A DNA stretch of 63,917 bases from Cyclobacteriaceae bacterium (GTDB lineage Bacteria; Bacteroidota; Bacteroidia; Cytophagales; Cyclobacteriaceae), in contig JAAUQL010000021.1 in the NCBI GenBank assembly GCA_012033595.1, positions 1 through 63,917 of the forward strand, in the 5' to 3' direction. Under the pieces are notes generated by a model, which saw nothing but the letters and a program-made list of their open reading frames with translations, ran no database searches and was not told the origin of the DNA. Below are positions 1 through 7,137 of this stretch, one piece after another. The translations under genes were made by a program, and so were the position numbers. Numbering within the stretch: the stretch's first letter is position 1; each line of letters opens with the position of its first letter.

Positions 1-222
1 CTATCGACCAATTTTGCTATATCCATCATTCAACGTAACATTATATCCAAAAGCTTTTGGGGTTTCATGAACAGGGTGGAGCCTCGGCTCTATGATTTCA
101 TCAACGGTCGGAAATGTGTTGAAATGCAACTTGTCCTGATCCCTGACTTTATATTTTTTGCTCATATTTCTTTTTTCTTTGGCTCTTTTTATGGCCGGGA
201 AATAAATCCGCGCCAGTGGTGG
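1..222 (-). mobile_element. RAYT-derived REP element, copy 1 (partial)
   Basis: This is a decayed non-autonomous copy of a REP-associated tyrosine transposase (RAYT, IS200-like) element. The minus strand holds a 54-codon frame from 165 to 1 that begins MSKKYKVRDQDKLHF, the RAYT N-terminus, and then jumps to C-terminal-like sequence, with the catalytic HUH and tyrosine region missing. At 193-222 lies an imperfect copy of the end sequence ggcacggaagtaaatccgcg seen intact in copy 2. The other end lies before the window. The family assignment rests on recalled Bacteroidetes RAYT proteins. Confidence 0.6.
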
Positions 223-232
223 CTTTGATGTT

Positions 233-376
233 TTATTCGATGTGGGCTAATTCAAAATCAAAGCCTTTAAGCTTTTCTTCTTCTACCATTTTCCTAAAAG
301 CAGGGTACACAAGTATAAAAGCTCTGGCCGTAGCAAGCCTCTCTTGACGCCTATCTTCTGCTTGCTTGCAAAGAAG
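233..376 (-). pseudogene. 3' fragment of an unidentified gene
   Basis: A 47-codon open frame without a start codon ends at a TAA at 233-235. It reads LLCKQAEDRRQERLATARAF and continues to FELAHIE, a charged alpha-helical composition typical of real protein. An in-frame TGA lies directly upstream. It looks like the C-terminal remnant of a gene whose 5' part has been lost beside the RAYT element. The family is not recognised. Confidence 0.3.
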
Positions 377-623
377 TCATATTTCCCGACTGAATGGCTA
401 TTTAATGCGTAAGCTTCTGATAGAAGATTTAAACCGATGGTGTGACCTTTCGGAAGCCACTGCGATCTGACTGAGGCCGCAGGCGAGCCAAAACACGGGC
501 TGTGAGTGGATCTGTTCCCTGGCTATGTGGCTGGTTTGTACGTTAGCCCGGATAGCCTGGGCACAGAGACACAGAAACTTTTCCAAGATGCATGCCGTTA
601 GGATGCAAGGCCTGTCCGGCTGG
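377..623. other. Intergenic, no feature recognised
   Basis: No convincing coding frame, RNA gene or repeat is visible here. An open frame on the minus strand at 398-586 has no recognisable protein character. The stretch lies downstream of the toxin gene and may hold its transcript end. Confidence 0.4.
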
Positions 624-932
624 CTATTTATTTCTTTTCAGCTTTTTTGAGGGTTTTTGGTGATTGCTAAAAATATCCGTGATGGTTACAATCTCACCTT
701 CTACCTTGTAAATGATTTTGTAATGATATTCCAGCAAGTAACGATGCTCTTTTCCCAGAAACCTCAGGTCTTTTTCTATTCTCCCTCTATTTGGATAATT
801 TTCAAGGGCTTCCCCTCTATCCATAATTTTGTTTACGATCTCTGATGCTTTTTCAGGGTTGACTTCTTCTGAATAATAATCATAAATCTCTTTTAAGCAA
901 ATTTCTGCCCATGTAGTATATCTTACCTCCAT
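624..932 (-). CDS. ParE/RelE-family toxin of a toxin-antitoxin pair
   Basis: A 102-residue basic protein with the layout of the ParE/RelE toxin superfamily: an N-terminal helix pair (EICLKEIYDYYSEEVNPEKA), a central ALENYPNRGR segment, and a C-terminal beta hairpin LLEYHYKIIYKVEGEIVTITDIF where family members carry the R/Y-x-x-Y-x-V/I pattern. Members either inhibit gyrase or cleave mRNA on the ribosome; the sequence alone does not say which. It starts 3 bp after the stop of the upstream antitoxin gene, the usual order for such pairs. The tail KPSKKLKRNK is strongly basic. Confidence 0.82.
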   Translation of the reverse strand: MEVRYTTWAEICLKEIYDYYSEEVNPEKASEIVNKIMDRGEALENYPNRGRIEKDLRFLGKEHRYLLEYHYKIIYKVEGEIVTITDIFSNHQKPSKKLKRNK

Positions 933-935
933 GGA

Positions 936-1181
936 CTACCAATTCTTCATTTCTTCCCTAACCTGTTTTGAGGTTTTTACCCGGCCTGTTCTAATATCCT
1001 CTTCTGCTTTTTCAGCCCTGGCAATCAGGTCTTCTTTGGTAATTGGTGTGCCATCCATTTTATAACCAACAGGAGAAGGTTTTTGATCGGCCTTGATCAA
1101 CCCATGGATAAGTTTTAAAACCCGGTCATCTGCATGTTGGAGATACTCGCTTATTTCTTCTTTGATCTTGACGGTATTCAT
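936..1181 (-). CDS. Antitoxin of the ParE/RelE pair
   Basis: An 81-residue protein starting MNTVKIKEEIS. A longer frame reaches 1220, but the codon at 1181 fits the usual length and has a hydrophilic N-terminus. The C-terminal half (MDGTPITKEDLIARAEKAEE and a short charged helix ending VREEMKNW) is typical of Bacteroidetes antitoxins that wrap a ParE/RelE toxin. The gene precedes the toxin with a 3 bp gap, so the two are almost certainly cotranscribed. Antitoxins of this kind usually repress their own promoter, which would lie between 1181 and 1264. Confidence 0.75.
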   Translation of the reverse strand: MNTVKIKEEISEYLQHADDRVLKLIHGLIKADQKPSPVGYKMDGTPITKEDLIARAEKAEEDIRTGRVKTSKQVREEMKNW

Positions 1182-1263
1182 TGATTTTCTCTTGTTGCTC
1201 TGTAAAGTTAACGATTTCATATAATAATTTGATTTAATGAAACGGATGATATTTCATGATCGC

Positions 1264-1720
1264 TTAACCAATCGGATGGAACCGGGCAATTTCTTCCTGC
1301 AAATCATCCTGGTCATTGGCCAGGTACGCTTCTGTCGAACTTAAAAAAACGGTGCCCAGCCATGTACTAGGTTTGTCGCAGGATATGGATTTTCAGCCAG
1401 TGGGTAATCACACTCGTCCTGATATAGTTAAAGTTCAATAACTTGCTATTCATTGCAATTAATTGCCGTGCCAATGCTTGCAACACATTTTGAAGCCTGT
1501 TACTGGCTCCGGTGCTGACGAATAATTTATTACTTTCCTTTCTGGTTAATTGCAATATCTCCGCCCTGGTCTTCATAGTATATTCCATCCGGTCAATCAT
1601 TTGACCGGATTCTAAAGTCAATTCCCTTTCATTGCTTTTCCTCGATCCTGCAATGAAGATATTGCCTTCTCTCAGCTTCACGTCCTTTTCCATATGTCTG
1701 ATCAGCTCCTTGCCATTCAA
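1264..1720 (-). pseudogene. Tyrosine recombinase (phage-type integrase), 5'-truncated and broken
   Basis: The minus strand encodes the C-terminal part of a Bacteroidetes tyrosine recombinase: IRTSVITHWLKIHILRQT, then an in-frame TAG where a Gln codon is expected, then YMAGHR. After a one-base frame change it continues SSTEAYLANDQDDLQEEIAR, ending FHPIG and TAA at 1264-1266. The YMAGH and SST-Y motifs surround the region of the catalytic tyrosine. The N-terminal half is missing, and the frame meets the end of a RAYT element at 1722. Here a stop and a frameshift occur together with truncation, so this is a true pseudogene. Confidence 0.75.
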
Positions 1721-1721
1721 T

Positions 1722-2043
1722 CCCCCTTACTGGCGCGGATTTACTTCCGTGCCTATCGACCAATTTTGCTATATCCATCATTCAACGAACATTATATCCA
1801 TTAGCCCCTTCCTGCCCACATAGTCGCGGGCACTGGAGTATAGATAATCCTGTGGAGTATCTACCCATCCCTCTTTTACCGGGTTTTCATGCAGATAGTC
1901 GAGCCGCTGCTCCATCATTTTATAAACCGTCGCAAATGTGATGAAATGCAGCTTATCCTGGTCCCTTACTTTATATTTTTCGCTCATATTTCTTTTCTTC
2001 ATTGGGTCTTTTATGGCACGGAAGTAAATCCGCGCCAGTGGGG
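1722..2043 (-). mobile_element. RAYT-derived REP element, copy 2 (complete, non-autonomous)
   Basis: This 322 bp unit has inverted ends: 1722-1753 and 2015-2043 are reverse complements over at least 25 bases. Each end can fold on itself (ggcgcgga pairing with tccgtgcc around a short loop, one G-T pair), as REP palindromes do. The interior holds an internally deleted RAYT frame (1778-2002). The two inverted REPs flanking a transposase remnant resemble the BIME arrangement. It separates the integrase remnant from the lipoprotein genes and lies 32 bp from the stop of the nearer lipoprotein gene. Confidence 0.72.
1778..2002 (-). pseudogene. Internally deleted RAYT transposase remnant
   Basis: This 74-codon frame fuses the N-terminus of a RAYT transposase (MSEKYKVRDQDKLHFITFAT) directly to its C-terminus (RLDYLHENPVKEGWVDTPQD, YLYSSARDYVGRKG). 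Full-length members have about 180 residues and carry an HUH motif plus a catalytic tyrosine between these parts. That block is missing, so the product cannot be an active transposase. The fusion keeps the frame open, which may be chance or may reflect selection on a short DNA-binding product. Confidence 0.75.
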
Positions 2044-2075
2044 CGCAGAAAAATATTTTTCATATTAAAGGTTAT

Positions 2076-2659
2076 TTATTGTACAATTTTATTGTAGTAT
2101 GGCAATGAAGCTTTCCCATTAATTTTAATTTCATTGCCTGTGCTGCTTATATCAGCAGAAAAGACAGCAGTAAAATCAAACTTAAAGTTTGTCCGTCCAA
2201 AGTAATATTCCTTACCTCTAATTGAACGTCACGGCTAATGCCATATGGTTGATTTGTCTCCACTAACAAGATCGTATTGTCAGCCATCTTTTTGGTAAAC
2301 CTGATCCTTCCATATGTCCGCAATGGAGAGATGACTACTTCATTTTCTTTAATGCTATAATAAAAGCCTATTTGTAAAAAACTCTCCATCACAAGTGGAT
2401 CCGCTGTTTTAAATACTTCAATATTTACAGTATCATGTTTTTCTTTATCAATTTCTAAAAAAAAAGATTCATTCCACAATGAGTATGGGAAGTCAAGATT
2501 CTCTTTATATTCTTTATTTTTAATCCTTGTTTCAATAGTACCATTAATACTGCCTCTTGATATATAGGCAAATGCATCTGTTTCATCATCCTTGCATGAT
2601 GAGATTAAAATTATTCCAATTAGATATAGAAGATAAAAGATTTTTATTTCCTTTTTCAT
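2076..2659 (-). CDS. Lipoprotein A of a tandem pair (apparent frameshift)
   Basis: A lipoprotein with signal peptide MKKEIKIFYLLYLIGIILIS and lipobox SSC. The continuous frame stops at 2147, but one base lost in the run at 2193-2194 explains this: in the next frame the protein continues TNFKFDFTAVFSADISSTGN and ends KASLPYYNKIVQ at 2076. That tail matches the end of the neighbouring paralogue (EIKVTGEASLPFYQEI). With one base restored the locus encodes 194 residues, the same length as the repaired neighbour. Function is unknown; it is probably surface-anchored. Start at 2659 follows the neighbour's stop by 4 bp. Confidence 0.65.
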
Positions 2660-2663
2660 ATTT

Positions 2664-3247
2664 TTAATTTCTGATTATTTCCTGATAGAATGGTAAAGAG
2701 GCCTCACCTGTTACTTTAATTTCGTGATTTGTATTACTATAGTCGGGAGGATAAATTACTAAAAAATTAAAGTTTATGAATCCTTCATTTATGCTAATGT
2801 TTTTGATTTCAATTTTTTCATGTTCATATGCCAGCATTGGCAACGACTCGATGTGCAATAATTTGTTTTCAGGTAATTTCTTGGTAAACATTAATCTTGA
2901 ATAAGGATACTTATCTGTACTGATGCTTTTATTTAATGTTTTATCATAAAATAAATGTAAAATAAAGAAACTACCAGGACTAAATGGCTTTTCAGATAAA
3001 TCCGCTTTGATCAATGTAGAATTAAGATTACTGGTTTCTTCATACGAATTCCAGCTAAATGCACGCGAATAAGCAAAATTAAAATTTTCCTTAATCAGCG
3101 AAACGTTATTACTCAGTGTAGTTTCAATTGTACCTCTTACATATCCTTGCTTCAGATAAGCAATAGGATCAACATCGTCTTCTTTGCAACCAATTAACAT
3201 TGCAAGCAAGAGTAATATGCTCAAATTTATTTTGTATATTTTAACAT
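2664..3247 (-). CDS. Lipoprotein B of a tandem pair (apparent frameshift near start)
   Basis: A lipoprotein paralogous to its downstream neighbour: both share GTIET, KENxxFxYS, FTKK and EIKxxGxASLPxY blocks. The uninterrupted frame opens only at a TTG at 3224 inside the signal peptide. An ATG at 3245-3247 reads MLKIYKINLSILLLLAMLIG followed by the lipobox Cys if one T is restored in the run at 3239-3242. The repaired protein has 194 residues. No known domain is recognised. The two genes are 4 bp apart and form an operon. Duplicated small lipoproteins of this sort are common in accessory loci of Bacteroidetes. Confidence 0.6.
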
Positions 3248-3578
3248 TGATAAAATCAGTTTATTAATATTCAGTTGATCTACTGTGATTTCTTTTTCTA
3301 AAAGTAGCAGACTCTATAATTTTGAAAGACTCGTTTATCGGGGTGATGCCGTCACTTTGAATGCCGGTGATCGTGGCTTCCACCGATACGTATGTTACTT
3401 ACTTGCCTCGGCTATTGCTATCCGACATTTGCAATACCGAAGTGCAGTTTCGGATCTCCCATGGCTCGTTTGAAACCACCCATGGGAGAAGGAAGCTTCT
3501 CCCATGGGTGATTTGCAAGACTCCATGGTGCGTTTTGATTGGGCCATGGATGCTTGCCCCTTGGGCTAGCGGGGCTAT
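3248..3578. other. Intergenic region with palindrome
   Basis: No convincing gene is visible. The stretch is rich in CCATGG-type sites and contains a perfect 14 bp palindrome (separate entry). It lies downstream of the HU-like gene and upstream of the lipoprotein pair, so it should hold a terminator for the former and a promoter for the latter. Confidence 0.45.
3477..3510. repeat. Perfect 14 bp inverted repeat with 6 bp spacer
   Basis: The arms cacccatgggagaa (3477-3490) and ttctcccatgggtg (3497-3510) are exact reverse complements around ggaagc. Further CCATGG sites occur nearby at about 3458, 3521 and 3543. There is no T tract after either arm, so it is not an obvious intrinsic terminator. 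It may be a protein-binding operator, a recombination site or a structured transcript end for the HU gene. Confidence 0.7.
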
Positions 3579-4016
3579 TTACAGCGTTGGTGCTTCTTCA
3601 CCATCATCTTCCTCTTCACCAGTAGCCAGCCCCTCCACTTTTTCGAAGGCCGACTCGGTGTTCACTCTGGAGAGCAGGTCGGCATCGGGGCGGAAGCGAA
3701 TGCGTAGTTCCTCAATGTTTTTGCTGCTTACCGCCTCAGGGGTATCAGACGGTGTGGTCTTGAAGGTGGTATAAAAACTACCCAAAGCGCCAAAGCGCAC
3801 GATAAGCCCCTGCTGTAGCTCTTCGGGCAGGATGTCTTCGAGCGCTGCGAGCACGCCCACCACATCGGGATAGTTTTGGCCCGTGTTGCGCTGAATCTTG
3901 CGCGCCAGGCTTTTGAAATCGGACTCGCCGCTCGACTGTGGCTGCGGATAGTACTTGTAGTCGCTGTTTGGGTCGCGCGGGTTTTTGCGCGCGCTCACCG
4001 AAAATTTGATGGCCAT
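3579..4016 (-). CDS. HU-family DNA-binding protein (HU-HIG type)
   Basis: A 145-residue protein whose start, MAIKFSVSARKNPRDPNSDY, and following KYYPQP are characteristic of the Bacteroidetes HU/IHF-like family with an extended N-terminus. The central part (LARKIQRNTGQNYPDVVGVL, then GLIVRFGALGSFYTTFKT) matches the HU helix-hairpin and DNA-binding arm core. The C-terminus is acidic (GEEEDDGEEAPTL). Such proteins bind and bend DNA; this one stands alone in the accessory region. Upstream DNA up to 4095 is AT-rich and may hold its promoter. Confidence 0.85.
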   Translation of the reverse strand: MAIKFSVSARKNPRDPNSDYKYYPQPQSSGESDFKSLARKIQRNTGQNYPDVVGVLAALEDILPEELQQGLIVRFGALGSFYTTFKTTPSDTPEAVSSKNIEELRIRFRPDADLLSRVNTESAFEKVEGLATGEEEDDGEEAPTL

Positions 4017-4099
4017 AACTTTACTTGTTTGGGTTAAAAAAATTGAATAAAAGTATTATGTACAAGTCCGGGCAACTGCCGGTATCTACTTTCAGTATG

Positions 4100-4374
4100 T
4101 TTAGTGGCTAAAAGCCATTATATCCGTCGCTCATATTCTTTGTTTTCTTTGGCCCTTTATGGCACGGAAGTAAATCCGCGCCAGTGGGGGTTGTCTGAGG
4201 CTATCGGTCAAGATATTCTTGTATTCCACCCTCGTGAACAAATCCAGCCAATAAACGGTCGCAAACGTGATGAAATGCAGCCTGTCCTGGCCCCTTACTT
4301 TATATTTTTCGCTCATATTCTTCGTTTTCTTTGGCCCTTTTCATGGCACGGAAGTAACTTCCGCGCCAGGGGGG
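4100..4374 (-). mobile_element. Two nested RAYT-derived REP element fragments (copies 3 and 4)
   Basis: Two REP-like ends in the same orientation occur at 4161-4190 and 4345-4374. The 4345 copy precedes a RAYT N-terminal frame (4316 downward: MSEKYKVRGQDRLHFITFAT, then YWLDLFTRVEYKN), which runs directly into the 4161-4190 repeat. Beyond that a further start-proximal scrap reaches about 4100. The arrangement suggests insertion of one element into, or recombination between, two copies. The outer end at 4374 abuts the stop codon of the LRR gene at 4375-4377. Confidence 0.65.
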
Positions 4375-5232
4375 TTATTTCTTAAACTGTTCTGATTTGT
4401 GAGTGTAGTGCTTTTTATTGTCAAAGCCAACGTAATTTATACCCTCGCAGTATTTAATATTTCCGTCCAAAACATTCGTTCCCCAAAAGCTTATAAATTC
4501 AAGTCGGGGCAACTTCTTTACAAAGGCAAGACTTTTAATTTCTCCCGATTCAGACAGTATTATTTTTTTGAGAGATTTCACTTTCCCTAAAGCTTCATAA
4601 TCATTTATTTTCTTGCACTGCTCCACTTGTATTTCTTCAAGGCTGTTTGATAACGCTTGCAATGCTGCTATAGCTTCCAATTTTGAAGCACTAAATATTT
4701 CAAGTTTCTTTAGATTGCTATAACACTCAACGCCATGCAGAGTGGTAATATCTGTTTTTATCAAACTTAAATGCTCTAAATTATTAAGCGATGGCAAGGC
4801 GGATAAATCTTTAGTTTTAGACTTGTAATTACTAACAGTAAGACTTTTCAACTTACTACACGATTCTAAACCTTGCAACCTTTCAGAGAATGCAACACCG
4901 CACATTTCAATATCAGGAAAGTTTCTTAAATCAATTACATCCTTCCCATTATCAGGAATACCAAGGTATTTTAGCTTGTGTAATTCGTTTACTACTCCAA
5001 AATCATAATGTGTTTCTAAAATAGATAACCCTTTTAAAAAGTCTTTAAGCTCAATCAAAAAAGCAATGTCTTTTGCCTTGTAGCCTTGAAAACTATTAAT
5101 TGTTATAAAACGCAAATCATTACTTCGTAAATAATTAATGCAGTCTGAAAGTCTGTCAGAGTTGATAAAAAGGGATTCTTGCCCATTTACGCCTGTAAGA
5201 ATTTTTAATCCTTCTTTAGTTTCTTTTACCAT
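4375..5232 (-). CDS. Leucine-rich-repeat protein, probable immunity protein
   Basis: A 285-residue cytoplasmic protein without a signal peptide. From about residue 90 it shows LRR-like units spaced by about 22 residues (LKSLTVSNYKSKTKDLSALP, NNLEHLSLIKTDITTLHGVE, LKKLEIFSASKLEAIAALQ, LKKIILSESGEIKSLAFVKK, LEFISFWGTNVLDGN). It starts 2 bp after the stop of the Rhs-core toxin gene. In polymorphic toxin loci the gene immediately after the toxin tail is the cognate immunity gene, and LRR proteins are among the predicted immunity classes. The function is inferred from position; a generic LRR protein remains possible. Confidence 0.6.
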   Translation of the reverse strand: MVKETKEGLKILTGVNGQESLFINSDRLSDCINYLRSNDLRFITINSFQGYKAKDIAFLIELKDFLKGLSILETHYDFGVVNELHKLKYLGIPDNGKDVIDLRNFPDIEMCGVAFSERLQGLESCSKLKSLTVSNYKSKTKDLSALPSLNNLEHLSLIKTDITTLHGVECYSNLKKLEIFSASKLEAIAALQALSNSLEEIQVEQCKKINDYEALGKVKSLKKIILSESGEIKSLAFVKKLPRLEFISFWGTNVLDGNIKYCEGINYVGFDNKKHYTHKSEQFKK

Positions 5233-5234
5233 AG

Positions 5235-6359
5235 CTAAACCCCTCCTAACTTTCTACCGGGTGAAAATATTTTGTTATAAGTCGGTGATAGAGGGTTAAA
5301 ACTTTTAGGTCCGCCAAACTGCATCATTAAATTATGCTCGTTAATAAAAGCTCCTCTCGTACTTGATGCAGGGAAAAATTGACTATTTAAAAGCTTGTCG
5401 CCATAGGTAGTTTCAATACGATTTATTGATTGCATCATTCGAGGCTGCAAGCCCTTTCCTGCATAAAATTTGCCGCTCTGGAACTGTAATAAATATGACC
5501 CGCTGGCTTTCTCTGCTTGACCTACCCCTTTAGCGGCAACATTTGTTCCTGCTTTTGCAGCCGTATTTAATGTTGTCTGAGCTGCTGTACCAATTCCCCA
5601 AGTTGTGGCCAATAAAGCTACCTGAAACTCGATTTGAACCGGTTCAATTCCGTTTCTCAATCCGAATTCTGATCTTAGAAGTTCATTGGAACCTAATTGT
5701 CGATTAAAATCTGTATCCAATTTATCGAATGATACAGATTCCATATTGTCAAAATTCCCTTTACCAAATTTTGAAGTGAATCCTTGGATCATTTCGCCGT
5801 TGATTCTTTCGGCTGAGCCATTGGCTATGTTGAATCCCCATTCGCCACCGGATTTGTAAATGCCAGAGCCACCATAAAAAATATTTCTCCACCTTGCCCC
5901 CCATTCCGAGTACGCCCCGTCAGGATCGACATTCATTATTGGATTGTTACCCATTGACAAATAGGGGCTTGCAAACTGATCGGCGGGATCCGTCGTGAGC
6001 CACCGTCCAAGGCTTGGGTCGTAGTTTCTGAGTTCAAAAGAATACAATCCCAGCTCGAAATCAGTCAACAGTTCCTGGCTTTGGTAGAGGAAATCATTCC
6101 TCTCCAAATCCGCCCTTTTATACCCCAGCCCGCCCATCTGCATGCCGAAGGGGTAGTAGTCGTCGGTCTGCACCACGCTGAGGCGCTCCTGGTGGGTTAC
6201 TTTCAGGTCGTCGAACCAGGCGTAGTGCGTGGTGACAGGTTGATTACAGTATCTTGTGGAATTATTTGCTGTGGATAACGGGCTTCGCGCCTGTACTAAA
6301 ACTGCTGTGAATGTAAAAAAACCAAATGCCAGCCAAGTCCTATTAAAAAAGTGTTTCAT
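5235..6359 (-). CDS. Short Rhs-core polymorphic toxin with URI/GIY-YIG-like tail
   Basis: A 374-residue protein in three parts. Residues 1-24 are a signal peptide (MKHFFNRTWLAFGFFTFTAV). Residues about 45-147 are the end of an RHS repeat-associated core (DDYYPFGMQMGGLGYKR, YSFELRNYDPSLGRWLTTDP, YLSMGNNPIMNVDPDG). The variable C-terminus begins after DPDGA, and its last 90 residues (SYLLQFQSGKFYAGKG, EHNLMMQFGGP, YNKIFSPGRKLGG) resemble URI/GIY-YIG nuclease-type toxin tips. Most Rhs proteins exceed 1000 residues; here almost the entire shell-forming repeat region is absent and a secretion signal is joined straight to the core end. It is either a stand-alone secreted toxin or a displaced tip. 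Confidence 0.7.
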   Translation of the reverse strand: MKHFFNRTWLAFGFFTFTAVLVQARSPLSTANNSTRYCNQPVTTHYAWFDDLKVTHQERLSVVQTDDYYPFGMQMGGLGYKRADLERNDFLYQSQELLTDFELGLYSFELRNYDPSLGRWLTTDPADQFASPYLSMGNNPIMNVDPDGAYSEWGARWRNIFYGGSGIYKSGGEWGFNIANGSAERINGEMIQGFTSKFGKGNFDNMESVSFDKLDTDFNRQLGSNELLRSEFGLRNGIEPVQIEFQVALLATTWGIGTAAQTTLNTAAKAGTNVAAKGVGQAEKASGSYLLQFQSGKFYAGKGLQPRMMQSINRIETTYGDKLLNSQFFPASSTRGAFINEHNLMMQFGGPKSFNPLSPTYNKIFSPGRKLGGV

Positions 6360-6816
6360 TTAGTGGTCGGTAAGGGCTCTTAAACATGGCCAATTTTTTA
6401 TTTAGATAAAAGATTCGCTTAAGGACAGATGTTAAAATCAATGTATAAAAGATTGATATTTATAAATATATTTGAAGAATGTTGTGTAATTTTAATTAAA
6501 AATGTTTGCACCATATTTTATTATGTAGCCACGATCATTCGGATTAAAGTGATCCTTTGTTAAAAAGCAATGATGATAAGCGAAGATGGGTTATGTAAGG
6601 ATTTTTCATTATTTACTCTTTTTGAAGGCCTTCAATACGACATGGGAGTAAAGGTTGTCGCCAGTTGGGGGAATGAATTGAACATTGGCAGACCAGCCAT
6701 GTAGATAATCAAATGGCGTAAAACCATTAGTGATTTTAATTAACTTTCAATTAATAATTTCATAAAATGGAATCTACGCCTTTCCGGCGATGCTTACCGG
6801 GTGATGTAGAATGGAA
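6360..6816. other. AT-rich intergenic region
   Basis: No gene is recognised. The part from 6360 to 6640 is very AT-rich and lies upstream of the Rhs-core gene, so its promoter is probably here. At about 6640-6672 there is a degenerate sequence resembling the REP end (gggagtaaaggttgtcgcca), possibly an old element relic. Confidence 0.4.
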
Positions 6817-7024
6817 CCCCTTACTGGCGCGCAAGTTACTTCCGTGCCTATCGACCAATTTTGCTATATCCATCATTCAACGAACATTATATCCATTAGC
6901 CCCTTCCTGCCCACATCGTCGCGGGCACTGGAGTAGAGCTATTCTTGTAGATCATCTACCCATCCATCCTTTTCGGGGTTTTCATGCAGATAGTCGAGCC
7001 GCTGCTCCATCATTTCATAAACGC
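6817..7024 (-). mobile_element. RAYT-derived REP element, copy 5 (truncated)
   Basis: The end repeat at 6817-6849 (ccccttactggcgcg, then ttacttccgtgcc) is followed by sequence nearly identical to copy 2 from its transposase C-terminus up to about 7023, after which similarity stops. The partner REP end and the RAYT N-terminus are missing. It lies about 110 bp upstream of the TPR regulator gene and marks the right edge of the accessory region. Confidence 0.65.
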
Positions 7025-7137
7025 ACTGTCAAAGGTAGCATTAGCTTTCCTGTATATTATGTTTTTGTAACCCCAATGTTTAAATCGGATTAATTACATA
7101 TTCCTTTATTTTATTTGTAGTACAATTTCTCTCACGA

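Noticed and set aside
3285-3774. Two open frames on the plus strand
   Set aside because: They overlap the palindromic intergenic region and run antisense into the HU-like gene; their composition is not protein-like.
6767-7093. 108-codon frame on the plus strand
   Set aside because: It is the antisense reading through RAYT copy 5.
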